Shown here: piece by piece, positions 1 through 8,684 of the stretch
How the letters are laid out: each line of letters begins with the position of its first letter
Numbering within the stretch: the first letter of the stretch is position 1
Source: Methylobacterium sp. E-066
GTDB taxonomy: Bacteria; Pseudomonadota; Alphaproteobacteria; Rhizobiales; Beijerinckiaceae
Direction: 5' to 3'
Length of the DNA: 64,000 nucleotides
Assembly: GCF_022829635.1 (NCBI RefSeq)
Contig: NZ_JAKSYO010000094.1
Coordinates: 1-64,000 of the forward strand
The notes under the pieces: model-generated
The model's database searches: none
Seen by the model: only the letters and a program-made list of their open reading frames with translations
Told to the model about the DNA's origin: nothing
Program-made: the position numbers and the translations under genes

Positions 1-102
1 GGTGCCGCGGGTCGCCGCGGGGATCGGATCCCGCGCGTACTTGGCCGACACCTGGGTCCCCGCGGCGTCCCGCGTCCCTCGTGCTGGGTCTTCTTGGGCC
101 AT
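1..102 (-). CDS. Possible N-terminal fragment of a gene running off the left edge
   Basis: An open minus-strand frame begins with ATG at 102 and has no stop before the window edge. It would encode about 34 residues beginning MAQEDPARGTRD, a hydrophilic N-terminus with no signal peptide. The stretch from 103 to 298 holds no other convincing gene, so a divergent gene start opposite the kinase at 299 is plausible. No clear ribosome binding site is visible and no family can be recognised from so short a piece. It could be a chance frame in GC-rich DNA. Confidence 0.3.
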   Translation of the reverse strand, partial: MAQEDPARGTRDAAGTQVSAKYARDPIPAATRGT

Positions 103-298
103 GCCCCCGGCGCCTTGAGGCGGGTGGGGACGATGACGCGTGTCCGGGTGCGGCATCCTGTCCGGCGGATTCAGGCCCCAAAATGCACCGCCCCTGAACC
201 CTTCGCAGGAATCGGCCGTTTAGGTCCCGGTCTGCGCGCCCGCAGGCTTGAGCCGATTGCCGGAGGTGACCAACGCCGGGCATGGAAGAGCAGGTTCG

Positions 299-1423
299 AT
301 GGAACAGCCCGACGCCTGGCACCTGACGGACCGGCTCGACACCGAACACGGCAAGGGCGACCCGTTCGCCGCCGCTGTCCGCGCCACGCGGATGGCGATG
401 ATCGTCACCAACCCGCGCCTGCCCGACAACCCGATCGTCTTCGCCAACGATTCGTTCCTGCGGATGACCGGCTACGAGCGCGCGGATGTGCTCGGCCACA
501 ATTGCCGCTTCCTCCAAGGCGAGCAAACCGATCGCGGCGCCGTGGCGCTGATCCGAGAGGCCGTGGCGGCGCGGCGGGACATCGCCATCGATCTGCTGAA
601 CTACCGCAAGGATGGGGTGGCCTTCTGGAATGCGCTCTATCTCAGCCCGGTCGCCAACGAGGCCGGCGAGGTGCTGTTCTTCTTCGCCTCGCAGCTCGAC
701 GTCACCGACCGGGTGGACGCGCATCTGCGGGTCCAGCACGAGAAGGACCATTTCGAGGCCGAGGTCGCCCGGCGGACCCGGGACCTGACCGAGGCCCTGG
801 CGACGCAGACCATGCTGGTCCACGAGGTCGATCACCGGGTCAAGAACAACCTCCAGATGATCGCGGCCCTGCTCGCCATGCAGACCAAGGCGATCACCGA
901 CCCGGCGGCGCGCAGCGCCATGGAGGCGATGCTGACCCGCGTGGAGGCCCTCGGCACGGTCCACCGCCGGCTCTACCAGTCCAACAACGTCGAGCGCTTC
1001 GATGTCGCCGAGTTCGCCCGCGACCTCGCCACCGACTTGGTCCGCGGCTCTGGCCTCGACCGGATCCGCCTGCATCTCGACCTCGAGACCGTGGAGATCC
1101 CGGTCGCCAAGGCCCCGCCGGTGGCCCTGATGATGAACGAGCTGATCACCAACGCGCTCAAGCACGCCTTCCCGGACAACCGAGCCGGCCGCCTCTCCGT
1201 GACGGTGGCCCCGGACGACCGCTCCTTCACCATTCGCATCGCCGATGACGGCGTCGGCATGCCCGTGCAGGTCATGGAGCAGCGCTCGTTCGGCAAGCGG
1301 CTGATCGGCACCCTCTGCCGCCAGCTCAATGCCAGCATCGCCTGGCAGGCGAATGACCCGGGCACGATCGTCAACGTCCGCCTGCCCCGCGAGATGGCTA
1401 CCGGCCCGGAGGCCTCCTCATGA
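299..1423 (+). CDS. LOV-domain (blue-light) sensor histidine kinase, HisKA_2 type
   Basis: A soluble 374-residue sensor kinase. Residues about 25-140 form a PAS/LOV domain carrying the canonical photoreactive motif GHNCRFLQ (Cys69, the FMN-adduct cysteine). After a helical linker, a HisKA_2 box HEVDHRVKNNLQ follows (phosphoacceptor probably His179). The ATPase domain has the N-box NELITNALKHAF (about 280-291) and a G-box ADDGVGM (about 315-321). There are no membrane segments, so it is cytoplasmic. A TTG at 248 would add 17 residues, but ATG at 299 fits the domain start and has a GGAAGAG about 9 bases upstream. The stop overlaps the next gene's ATG (ATGA), so kinase and receiver are translationally coupled. 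The likely role is light- or redox-dependent phosphorylation of that receiver. The general stress response is an inference from similar alphaproteobacterial kinases. Confidence 0.88.
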   Translation: MEQPDAWHLTDRLDTEHGKGDPFAAAVRATRMAMIVTNPRLPDNPIVFANDSFLRMTGYERADVLGHNCRFLQGEQTDRGAVALIREAVAARRDIAIDLLNYRKDGVAFWNALYLSPVANEAGEVLFFFASQLDVTDRVDAHLRVQHEKDHFEAEVARRTRDLTEALATQTMLVHEVDHRVKNNLQMIAALLAMQTKAITDPAARSAMEAMLTRVEALGTVHRRLYQSNNVERFDVAEFARDLATDLVRGSGLDRIRLHLDLETVEIPVAKAPPVALMMNELITNALKHAFPDNRAGRLSVTVAPDDRSFTIRIADDGVGMPVQVMEQRSFGKRLIGTLCRQLNASIAWQANDPGTIVNVRLPREMATGPEASS

Positions 1424-1869
1424 GCGAGCCGATGCGCATCCTCGTCGTCGAGGACGAGGCCCTGATCCTGATGCAGATCGAAATGATGCTGGAGGAGGCC
1501 GGCTATCGTGTCGTGGGCACCGCCATGACGGCGGCCGAGGCGATCGCCCTGGTCCACGAAACCCGGCCGGAGCTGGTGCTGATCGACCTGCGCCTGGGCG
1601 ACGATTCCTCGGGCGTGGACGTGGCCCATGCGGTGCGCGATATCGGCGGCATCACGGCGGCGTTCATGACCGCCAACGCCCGCGCCCTCTCGGACGACCT
1701 GGAGGGCGCTACCGCGGTGATCGCAAAGCCGTTCACCGGGGCGGTGCTGGAGGAATCCCTGGCCTATCTCGAGGATTGCGTCCGCCGGCCGCCCCCGGAC
1801 GAGCTGGTGCCGCCGGGGATGCGCCTCGCCCCGGCGCTGCTCAAGAGCTTCGCCCAGATGCGGCTCTAG
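1420..1869 (+). CDS. Single-domain response regulator (receiver)
   Basis: A 149-residue CheY-like receiver without an output domain. The acidic pocket is EDE at 11-13, the phosphoacceptor is Asp56 in LVLIDLRLG, the switch Thr is in AFMTAN, and the conserved Lys is Lys103 in IAKPFTG. About 30 residues follow the domain and contain no DNA-binding motif. The ATG overlaps the stop of the LOV kinase gene by four bases, so the two are almost certainly partners. Stand-alone receivers next to HisKA_2/HWE kinases in this group often act in phosphorelays. Which downstream protein it contacts cannot be read from the sequence. Confidence 0.88.
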   Translation: MSEPMRILVVEDEALILMQIEMMLEEAGYRVVGTAMTAAEAIALVHETRPELVLIDLRLGDDSSGVDVAHAVRDIGGITAAFMTANARALSDDLEGATAVIAKPFTGAVLEESLAYLEDCVRRPPPDELVPPGMRLAPALLKSFAQMRL

Positions 1870-1884
1870 AACAGGCCGGGCGCC

Positions 1885-2367
1885 ATGCGTAGAGTGCCGG
1901 CCAGGCCGAGCTTGCCCGTTTCGCGCCCGTTCCTTGCCGCCCTCCTGGGCCTGCTCCTCCTCCCGGCTGCCGTCCGGGCGGAACCCTGCGACGACCTCGC
2001 CCGCCAGATCGCCGGGGCGATCGGCGGCAAGGTCGGCAAGCGCGCCGGGCCGAGCATCGACATCCGCCTGGCCGGCCCGATCCGGTTCGACGTGACCTGC
2101 CGGGCCGAGCCGATCGTGCAGGCCACCTCCGCGGAGCCCGCCCCCTCGGCGGCGTTCTTCCGCGATCTCGCCGCCGCCTCCGAGCTCTTGCTCGGCGAGC
2201 CGGCCGCCCGGGTCGAGCCGATCATCGCCGACGCCTACCGGACCGCCCTCTCGGAGCGCCGCAAGTCGTTCATCCAGCAGAACGGCTGGTCGGCCTCCTG
2301 CTACACCGATCCCGGCAGCAGCACGATGCGCACCCTCTGCTCGGTGGGGCGCATCCCGCCGCATTGA
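1885..2367 (+). CDS. Small secreted protein of unknown function
   Basis: A 160-residue protein with an N-terminal signal peptide: Arg-rich start, hydrophobic run FLAALLGLLLLPAAVRA, and a probable signal peptidase I cut after AVRA near residue 32. The mature part has four cysteines (in EPCDD, VTCRA, ASCYT, TLCSV), suggesting two disulfides in the periplasm. It starts 15 bases after the receiver gene in the same direction and may be cotranscribed. I do not recognise the family. The ribosome binding site is weak, so the exact start is less certain. Confidence 0.6.
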   Translation: MRRVPARPSLPVSRPFLAALLGLLLLPAAVRAEPCDDLARQIAGAIGGKVGKRAGPSIDIRLAGPIRFDVTCRAEPIVQATSAEPAPSAAFFRDLAAASELLLGEPAARVEPIIADAYRTALSERRKSFIQQNGWSASCYTDPGSSTMRTLCSVGRIPPH

Positions 2368-2430
2368 GCGTCGCTTGACCGGGGCGGCGGCCGGTCCGAT
2401 CTTGGTCTCATTACCCGGACGGAGTCCGTC

Positions 2431-3051
2431 ATGACGGCCTCGGCAGCGGAACTCGCCCCGCTCGATCTCCATCAGAGCTTCCAGGATTTCATCGCCGCGC
2501 GACCCGACGAGGAGCGGTGGGAACTCGTCGCGGGGCGCTTCCTCATGCAGGCCCAGCCGAACATCGATCACCAGATCATCGCCGGCAACCTGGATCGCCT
2601 GCTGACCGACGGGATCGAGCGCTTGCGACTCGGCCGCATCTCCGTGCAGAACCCGGCCATTGATCTGAGGCCGGCGCTCGAAGGACATGTCTACGTCCCA
2701 GATGTCGCGATCATCGACGCCGACGAGGTCGAGCCGGGCCGCAACGTGGTGTCGGCCTGCTTTCTCGCGGTCGAGATCCTATCTCCGAGCGACCGACGCC
2801 GGCCCGCCGGCATGAAGAGCCAGAAGATCGCGATCAAGCTCGCGGGCTACGAAGCCCTGCCGATGTGCGAAGCCGTGCTGCTCGTCGAGCAGCGGGCCTT
2901 CGACATCACCCTGTCGGAACGGACCGGATCCGGCTGGGTCCGCCGCCGGATGACCAATCCTGACGACCGGCTCTTCATCGCCTCGGCCGGACTCGATTGT
3001 CCACTGGGCGATGTCTACGCCCGCACCACACTGGCGCGGGCTCGGGGCTGA
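2431..3051 (+). CDS. Uma2-family (DUF820) restriction-endonuclease-like protein
   Basis: A 206-residue protein of the Uma2/DUF820 family, which has a PD-(D/E)xK nuclease fold. Visible family features are the opening segment EERWELVAGRFLMQ (about 27-40), the acidic strand VYVPDVAIIDADE (Asp91) and the following VEILSPSDRRRP (Glu115), with lysines downstream (Lys129, Lys132). The family is expanded in cyanobacteria and Methylobacterium and its biological substrate is not established. GGAG lies about 9 bases before the ATG. The gene ends one base before the stop of the convergent Fae-like gene, so the two share no terminator space. Confidence 0.8.
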   Translation: MTASAAELAPLDLHQSFQDFIAARPDEERWELVAGRFLMQAQPNIDHQIIAGNLDRLLTDGIERLRLGRISVQNPAIDLRPALEGHVYVPDVAIIDADEVEPGRNVVSACFLAVEILSPSDRRRPAGMKSQKIAIKLAGYEALPMCEAVLLVEQRAFDITLSERTGSGWVRRRMTNPDDRLFIASAGLDCPLGDVYARTTLARARG

Positions 3052-3591
3052 TCAATACTCGATCACGTCCTCGAGCGCGTAGTGCTTCACGGTCTTCCGG
3101 TTGGCGATCAGCTCGTCCACGGTCGGCTCGCCCTTGAGGGCGCGGGCGATGGCGAGCTTCGTGGCCTCGTAATTGGTGCGGTACAGGTCCTTGCGATCGA
3201 GGTTGTCGTCCTCGGCGCAGCGCGGGTCGAGCCAGATCATGATGATCATGCACAGCTCGTCGAGACCGTCCTTCGGCAGAACGCCCTCGATGATGCAATC
3301 CACGATCGCGTCGCCGGTGGCGGCCTGGACGACGCCGCCGAGCAACTCGACATACTCGGCCGTGTGGATCGTCGCCTTGGTGGTCATCATCGTGGCCGGG
3401 CGCACCAACTGGTTGAGGTCGCGCACCACGAACATCCGGGTATGGCCCTGGACCTGCCCCATCATCGAGGCGAAGGCCTGACCCACCGGGCCGCGCACCG
3501 AGCCGATCAGCACCTCGGGCATCGCATCGGTGTACTGCCCCTCGGCCGCCAGCACGGTGGCCTCGCCCGTGCGGAACCAGATCTCTTGCAT
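3052..3591 (-). CDS. Formaldehyde-activating enzyme (Fae) paralogue, catalytic His missing
   Basis: A 179-residue Fae-fold protein. The C-terminal half carries the family signature NYEATKLAIARALKGEP, very close to authentic Fae, and the GEATV start and VLIGSVRG strand also align. Fae condenses formaldehyde with tetrahydromethanopterin in methylotrophs and uses a His near residue 17 (VAHIDLIIG in AM1 Fae). Here the aligned segment reads DAMPEVLIG, so that His is Met24 and the next Asp is Glu26. I therefore read it as a paralogue of the Fae2/Fae3 kind rather than the main enzyme. It has no C1 genes as neighbours. A strong inverted repeat lies 47 bases upstream of its ATG. Confidence 0.82.
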   Translation of the reverse strand: MQEIWFRTGEATVLAAEGQYTDAMPEVLIGSVRGPVGQAFASMMGQVQGHTRMFVVRDLNQLVRPATMMTTKATIHTAEYVELLGGVVQAATGDAIVDCIIEGVLPKDGLDELCMIIMIWLDPRCAEDDNLDRKDLYRTNYEATKLAIARALKGEPTVDELIANRKTVKHYALEDVIEY

Positions 3592-3637
3592 GTGTCGCGA
3601 CTCCCCGTGTCAGATCGCCCGGGGGAGACATCATCGG

Positions 3638-3699
3638 GGGCCCGGCGTCAATCGCTTCGGGATGGGCCGGCCCCGCCCATCCCGAAGCGATCCGGGCCC
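3638..3699. repeat. Long perfect inverted repeat upstream of the Fae-like gene
   Basis: The arms ATCGCTTCGGGATGGGC (3651-3667) and its exact complement (3675-3691) flank a 7-base loop. Outer arms GGGCCCGG (3638-3645) and CCGGGCCC (3692-3699) extend the pairing after a 5-base bulge. No T-run follows on either side, so it is not a standard terminator. It sits in the presumed 5' leader or promoter of the minus-strand Fae paralogue and could be an operator or an mRNA hairpin. Confidence 0.7.
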
Positions 3700-3832
3700 G
3701 GGTCTTGAGGAATATCTGTCCGCCGGGCAGGGAGGCGGCTTTCGGACCGGCGCGGGAACAGTCGCGGGCGCGGGCCGTTCCGGCGGGAGCCTGCGGCGTT
3801 TTCTCAGGTCCGGCACGCGGGAAGGGGTTGTG

Positions 3833-4048
3833 ATGGCCAAGAGCACGGATCGCGGAGGCGGCTGGAGCCTCCAGGCGAGCGCCATCCCGGACGGGGTGCG
3901 GCTGGAACTTGCCCTCGCCGACCTCGGCGGCAGCCCGGTCACGGCGGCGATCGTGCTGGACCGCTCGGAGGCGCGCGCCTTCGCCCGCGCCCTGCTGGCG
4001 GCGGCCGGGGATGCCGCCGAGCGCACCTTCCCGAAGCCCGGGACCTGA
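3833..4048 (+). CDS. Small hypothetical protein, 71 residues
   Basis: ATG at 3833 is preceded by GAAGGGG at good spacing. The product begins MAKSTDRGGGWSLQASAIPD, then alternates beta-like strands with an amphipathic helix SEARAFARALLAAAGDAAERTF. It has no signal peptide or membrane segment. This looks like one of the short alphaproteobacterial proteins that pair a strand-rich half with a C-terminal helix; I cannot name the family. Upstream in-frame starts exist (3530), but their extension crosses the long inverted repeat and looks random. Confidence 0.55.
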   Translation: MAKSTDRGGGWSLQASAIPDGVRLELALADLGGSPVTAAIVLDRSEARAFARALLAAAGDAAERTFPKPGT

Positions 4049-4071
4049 CCGGCCCTCGGACCCTGAAAAGG

Positions 4072-4536
4072 TTACTGCTGGTTCAGGCCCGGTTGGCGGC
4101 CGGGCAGGCGCGGCACCACCGTGCCCCGCTTCTCGATCGGCGCGTCGCAGGCATAGGCGAACTCGCTCTTCAGCGGATCGAACACGGTCTCGCCGGTGAT
4201 CCGGCAATCCTCCCGCACGGTCTCGTCGAGATAGGCCCGGGCGGCGGTACGGAACCGCTTCACCCGGCTCGCCGCCGGATCGGGATCGATCCGCACCTCG
4301 CTGAGATTGCAGCCGGCATACTCGCGCAGAGCATCGGAGACGACCAGCATCCGGCGCAGCTGCCGGTTGTCGTAGACCTCGTAGGGCTCCTTGCAGCCGA
4401 TGGTGACCACCTGCGGGGTGAGCGCGACGTAGTTGCGCGAGATGTACGAGAACCCGGTGGTGCAGCCGGCCAGAGCCAGGCCGACACTCACCAAGCCGAT
4501 GGGCAGCAGAGCCGCGCGCCGTCGCATCCTCGTCAT
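4072..4536 (-). CDS. Putative outer-membrane or periplasmic lipoprotein
   Basis: From the ATG at 4536 the protein is 154 residues with a basic start, a hydrophobic run and a lipobox LALAGC, so a lipid-modified Cys is expected near residue 25. The body contains four more cysteines (GCKEP, YAGCN, EDCRI, YACDA), likely disulfide-bonded. Segments such as TPQVVTIGCKEPYEVYDN and RRMLVVSDALREYAGC resemble small Methylobacterium lipoproteins of unknown role. Upstream ATG at 4566 and downstream ATG at 4527 are alternatives; only the first leaves a long N-terminus before the signal peptide. Confidence 0.65.
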   Translation of the reverse strand: MTRMRRRAALLPIGLVSVGLALAGCTTGFSYISRNYVALTPQVVTIGCKEPYEVYDNRQLRRMLVVSDALREYAGCNLSEVRIDPDPAASRVKRFRTAARAYLDETVREDCRITGETVFDPLKSEFAYACDAPIEKRGTVVPRLPGRQPGLNQQ

Positions 4537-4616
4537 CCCAAGCCCAGTTCCAGCCCCGTGGCGCATTGAAACGGCCCCGCTTGACCAGTCAATGCGTTTG
4601 TCGCCCCGAACGGCGC

Positions 4617-5222
4617 TCAGCCCCCGAACGCGTCCCCGACGAGCCGGTGCACGTACCGGAACGCCTCCGTCGCCCCGGCGGCGGCGCGCGCCTCCCCGTC
4701 GTCCGCGAGCGCGATCCGGTCGAGCGCGGTGGTGAATTGCCGCCAGTGCAGCCCGCGTCCGTCCGGATGCCCGGCGAGGTGGCGGGCGCCGTGGCCTTCC
4801 GAGAGGCCGAGCTTCCGGGCCTCCTTGAGCAGGATGGCCGCGCCGAGATTCGAGCCCTCCGCGACGTAGAGCCAGCCGAGCCCGGCCACGGGATCGATCG
4901 CTTCCCCACGCTCCGCGGGCGCGTCGGGGATCCGGCCGGTCACGTCGCGCAAATCCTGCGCGATCAGGGCAAGACGGCGCCTCCCGTCGAGATCGGGCAG
5001 GACGGGTCCGAGCGCGCCGTCGCGATAGAGCGGATCGACGCGTGTATGGAACCGGTACTGGACCTGGAGGAACAGCGCGTACCGCTCGAGGCTCGCGAAG
5101 GGCTCTCCCGCCATGACGCGCCGGTCGAGCTGATCATGGGCCGCCGCGGTCGCCATCCTCAGGCGCTTCACGCGGCTGCCCGGTTCGACCGTATCGGATG
5201 TTGAAACGTCCATGTGACCCAT
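4617..5222 (-). CDS. Bacterial heme oxygenase (biliverdin-producing)
   Basis: A 201-residue all-helical heme-oxygenase-like protein. The proximal heme ligand is probably His29 in MATAAAHDQLD. The distal helix motif GWLYVAEGSNLGAAIL (about 116-131) matches bacterial BphO/HemO-type enzymes. Such enzymes open heme to biliverdin, Fe2+ and CO, serving either iron recovery or chromophore supply to phytochromes. No phytochrome gene is in the window, so the role is open. The start may be ATG 5222 or ATG 5213; neither has a strong ribosome site. Confidence 0.78.
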   Translation of the reverse strand: MGHMDVSTSDTVEPGSRVKRLRMATAAAHDQLDRRVMAGEPFASLERYALFLQVQYRFHTRVDPLYRDGALGPVLPDLDGRRRLALIAQDLRDVTGRIPDAPAERGEAIDPVAGLGWLYVAEGSNLGAAILLKEARKLGLSEGHGARHLAGHPDGRGLHWRQFTTALDRIALADDGEARAAAGATEAFRYVHRLVGDAFGG

Positions 5223-5426
5223 GTCTTGATGGGGCCCTCGACCATCCGAGGCGGTCGAGGCCTATTCTGTCCGGGTCGAGGTCGGGACCTCGCCATCCGG
5301 CACGAACCGTCATAGCGTCCGGATCATCCGATGCGATTCAGGTCACCGTGAGGCCGACCGGCAGACTGCGCAGGCTTGCGTGATCAGGGCGCTTCGCCCA
5401 TCAAGCTTGGCCGGATCAGGCTTGCA

Positions 5427-5465
5427 GAACACTTGCGGAACGTTTAACGTGTTCGTGATTTGTTT
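5427..5465. promoter_or_regulatory. SOS box(es) for LexA autoregulation
   Basis: GAAC-ACTTGCG-GAAC at 5427-5441 is an exact alphaproteobacterial SOS box (GTTC-N7-GTTC read on the other strand). A second near-match, GTTC-GTGATTT-GTTT, occupies 5451-5465 in the opposite orientation, with the two separated by 9 bases. Both lie 46-84 bases before the lexA ATG, the expected place for autorepression. Confidence 0.85.
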
Positions 5466-5510
5466 CCGAGGCCGCGTCGATGCGGCCCACCAAGCCGCGA
5501 GTCCCCGTCG

Positions 5511-6242
5511 ATGCTCACGCGCAAGCAGCTGGATCTCCTGCGTTTCATCCAGAGCCGCATGCAGGAATGCGGTGTCCCTCCCTCGTTCGACGAGATGAAG
5601 GACGCCCTCGATCTCAAGTCCAAGTCGGGCATCCACCGGCTGATCACGGCCCTGGAGGAGCGCGGCTTCCTCCGGCGCCTGCCGAACCGGGCGCGGGCCA
5701 TCGAGGTGATCCGCATCCCCGAGAGCCTGTCTCAGCCGGCTCAGCCGGCTCCGCCGCCCGCCGAGCCCCGTCGCTTCACGCCGAGCGTGGTTGAGGGCGG
5801 CAAGTCCAAGCTGCCGCCGGCCCAGCCCGCGACCACCCGGATGATCGACGATGGCGGGCGCGCCATCTCGATCCCCGTGATGGGTCGGATCGCGGCCGGT
5901 ACGCCGGTTTCGGCGATCCAGAACCAGAGCCACGCCATCACCATGTCGCCGGACTTCCTGGCCGGCGGCGAGCATTACGCCCTCGAAGTGCGTGGCGATT
6001 CGATGGTCGATGCCGGCATCCTCGACGGCGACCTCGTGGTGATCCGCAAGCAGGATACGGCCAATACCGGCGACATCATCGTGGCGCTGATCGACGACGA
6101 GGAGGCCACGCTGAAGCGCCTGCGCCGTCGCGGCTCCTCGATCGCCCTGGAGGCGGCCAACCCGGCCTACGAGACCCGCGTGCTGGGTCCCGACCGAGTT
6201 CAGATCCAGGGCCGCCTCGTCAGCCTCGTCCGCCGCTACTGA
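5511..6242 (+). CDS. lexA: LexA repressor
   Basis: A 243-residue SOS repressor. The N-terminal winged helix ([17 protein letters not shown], recognition region about 25-45) is followed by a Pro-rich linker (about 72-105) and the S24 autoprotease domain. The self-cleavage site is Ala129-Gly130 in GRIAAGTP, the nucleophile is Ser164 in RGDSMVD, and the general base is Lys202 in ATLKRL. RecA-stimulated cleavage would relieve repression of repair genes. The start at 5511 is set by the conserved MLTRKQ; an ORF start at 5460 falls inside the SOS boxes. It overlaps the convergent comEC gene by 7 bases tail to tail. Confidence 0.97.
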   Translation: MLTRKQLDLLRFIQSRMQECGVPPSFDEMKDALDLKSKSGIHRLITALEERGFLRRLPNRARAIEVIRIPESLSQPAQPAPPPAEPRRFTPSVVEGGKSKLPPAQPATTRMIDDGGRAISIPVMGRIAAGTPVSAIQNQSHAITMSPDFLAGGEHYALEVRGDSMVDAGILDGDLVVIRKQDTANTGDIIVALIDDEEATLKRLRRRGSSIALEAANPAYETRVLGPDRVQIQGRLVSLVRRY

Positions 6243-8527
6243 AGCGGCGCGGCCGGGGCATCGCCGGGCGCCGCATCGGCGCCAGTCGCGTCGGGCTCAG
6301 CAGGGATCGCGTCGCCGGGATCTGCCGGCGCCTCCGGGCGCTGCGCCGTCGATGGCTTGGCCGTGAGTGACGGCCGCCATGGCACCGAGCGTCCGTCGCC
6401 GCGGGTGTCGCGTAGCGTGAAGCCGTCGCGCTCGGCCCGGACGGCGACGGCGCCGCGGGCTGCGAGGACGCGCCGGTCGATGACCAGCGGCCCCGTGCAA
6501 CTTGGCGGCGCGGCGAGCCGCGTGATCAGCAAAGCCGCCCGGGCGCAATCCTCCGCGAAGGCGCGCCGGTCGCGGACCAGAGCGACGGCGCGGCCATCCG
6601 GCAGGCGCGCGGTGCAGCCGAGCCTGTCGCAGCGGCCACCCTTCGAGCCGTCGCCGATCACCGCCCTGGCCGATCGCCCGTCGCCATCCGCCTTCAGCCA
6701 TTGCTCCAGCACGAAGGCCGAGGGGCTGCCCAGCGTCGACAGGAGGCCGTCCGGCCCGCGGATCGCCGCGCCGCCGCCTTGCCGGTCGACGTAGAGATCG
6801 AAGCGCTCCGGCATCGCGGCGAGGCCGAGCCCGAGCAGGGCCGGCGATAGGGCGAGCCAGCGCAGCCGCGAGACCGGGAGCGTCGCCAGGAGCAGCCCGG
6901 CCGCCAGCAGCCCCAGCGCGCCGGTGCCGAAGGCCGGCAGAACCAGGGTGGCGCGATCGAAGCCGGCGATCCATTCGGAGATCGCCAGCATGCCGCCCAC
7001 CGCCTGCCCCATCAGCCACCAGACCGGCCGGTCGAGGGCGAAGGGATAGGCCAGGATCCCGATCACCGCCGCGGGCATCACCACCAGCGAGACGAGCGGC
7101 AGGGTGAGGGCGTTGCCGATCAGCCCGAACGGCTGGACCGTCTGGAAGTGGTAGGTGGCGAACGGCGCGGTGGCGATCTGCGCCACGAGCGTCGTCGCCA
7201 GGGTGCCGATCACGGCCGAGAGCCCGGTGCCGATGAGCCGCTCGATCCGCCCTGCCCCCGGCCGCCGGAACAGGCGCCCGTCGATCAGGCGCGCGCAGGC
7301 GATCAGCCCGGCCACCGCCCCGAACGACATCTGGAAGCTCGGCCCGAGCAGCCCCTCCGGCTCCCGGGCCAGGGCGATCAGGGCGGCGAGCGCGAGGTTG
7401 CGCATCGACAGGGCCGGCCGGTCGACCAGGATCGCGCCCAGCATGATCAGGGTCATGATCAGCGAGCGCTCGGCGGCGATGTCCCAGCCCGAGAAGGCGC
7501 AATAGGCGGTCACGCCCAACATCGCGAACCCGGCCGCGATCTTCTTGATCGGCCACCACAGGGCGCAGAACGGGACCAGGGCGAGCAATGCCCGGACCAG
7601 CCAGAACACCACGCCGGCGGCGAGCACCATGTGGAGGCCGGAGATGGACACGACGTGATAGATGCCTGCGGCCCGGAGCGCGTCGTTGGCGGCCGGCCCG
7701 ATCAGCCCGCGCTTGCCGGTGACCAGGGCCGCCGCCACCGCCCCGGCCTGGCTGCCTTCGGCCTGCGCGATCCGGCGGGTCAGCGCGTTGCGGGCCTCGT
7801 CCAGCAAGGCCGCGAGCCGGAGGCGCAGGGGCGGCGGAGTGGGGGGCTCCCGGACCGTGATCGCGCCGAGCAGCGAGCCCACCGCGCCGATGCCCTGGAA
7901 GTAGGCGTCCCGGGCGAAGTCGTAGCCGCCCGGCCGCGCCGCCTCGGGGGGCGGAAGCAGTCGCGCCGTGGCGGCGATGAAGTCCCCGGGCCTGAGGGGC
8001 GGCGCCTTCCGGAACGAGACCCGCACCCGCAGCGGCCTCACCGTGGGGTCGAGCCCGGCAAAGTTCTCCACCCGGATCACCAGACGTGCGCCGACCTCGC
8101 GCTCGTCCAGCGCCTCGATCATCCCGGTGAGCGGCCCGATCGTGGTGCGGGCCAGGATCGGGGCCGCCACCTGCGTGACCCGCCAGGTCGCCGCCGCGAA
8201 GCCCAGGAACCCGGCCGCCAGCGCCAGGACGACGGCCAGGGCCGCTGGCCGCGCCCCCAGGAACGGCACCGGCGCGAGCGCTAACGCCGCCCCGGCGAGC
8301 GGCGCGGCGAGCCACGGCGTCCCATCGGCGCCCGCGAAGAACACCAAGATCCCAGCGCCGAACGCCACTGCCAGCCAGGGGAACAGGCGGCGCTGCTCCA
8401 CCTCCCGGGCGAGGCCTTCGGCAAACCAATCGCCCAACACCGGGAGCAAGGCGGCGCGTGGGCCGGCCAGCGCCACCGCGCCGCCCGCCAGCCTCGCGCC
8501 GATCCGCCGCATCCGCCCTCGCCCCAT
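6236..8527 (-). CDS. comEC: ComEC/Rec2-family DNA-uptake channel protein
   Basis: A 763-residue polytopic inner-membrane protein. The N-terminus has hydrophobic helices and a DUF4131-like OB region (about 40-230). The Competence domain begins at the hallmark [10 protein letters not shown] (291-300), followed by about eight membrane segments to about residue 570. Rec2/ComEC moves single-stranded DNA across the inner membrane during transformation. The C-terminal 190 residues are soluble and show none of the HxHxDH metal motifs of the metallo-beta-lactamase domain present in Bacillus ComEC, a known feature of many rhizobial members. ATG 8527 or 8512 may be used. It is divergent from gltX. Confidence 0.9.
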   Translation of the reverse strand: MGRGRMRRIGARLAGGAVALAGPRAALLPVLGDWFAEGLAREVEQRRLFPWLAVAFGAGILVFFAGADGTPWLAAPLAGAALALAPVPFLGARPAALAVVLALAAGFLGFAAATWRVTQVAAPILARTTIGPLTGMIEALDEREVGARLVIRVENFAGLDPTVRPLRVRVSFRKAPPLRPGDFIAATARLLPPPEAARPGGYDFARDAYFQGIGAVGSLLGAITVREPPTPPPLRLRLAALLDEARNALTRRIAQAEGSQAGAVAAALVTGKRGLIGPAANDALRAAGIYHVVSISGLHMVLAAGVVFWLVRALLALVPFCALWWPIKKIAAGFAMLGVTAYCAFSGWDIAAERSLIMTLIMLGAILVDRPALSMRNLALAALIALAREPEGLLGPSFQMSFGAVAGLIACARLIDGRLFRRPGAGRIERLIGTGLSAVIGTLATTLVAQIATAPFATYHFQTVQPFGLIGNALTLPLVSLVVMPAAVIGILAYPFALDRPVWWLMGQAVGGMLAISEWIAGFDRATLVLPAFGTGALGLLAAGLLLATLPVSRLRWLALSPALLGLGLAAMPERFDLYVDRQGGGAAIRGPDGLLSTLGSPSAFVLEQWLKADGDGRSARAVIGDGSKGGRCDRLGCTARLPDGRAVALVRDRRAFAEDCARAALLITRLAAPPSCTGPLVIDRRVLAARGAVAVRAERDGFTLRDTRGDGRSVPWRPSLTAKPSTAQRPEAPADPGDAIPAEPDATGADAAPGDAPAAPLQ

Positions 8528-8684
8528 ACCGGACGACTCAGACCCGGCGCGGGATTCTTAACGCACCCGCCGGCCCGTGCTACAGCGAGCGCTTCGTGCT
8601 ACGGGCGCCACTCCGTGCGACGGGCGCCGCCCGCATGCCCTGCACCGCGCCCCTTCGCCCTCCGCCCCCGAACATATCGGCCCG

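Noticed and set aside
973-2688. 571-codon open frame on the minus strand
   Set aside because: It overlaps four convincing plus-strand genes and has a low-complexity Arg/Gly composition.
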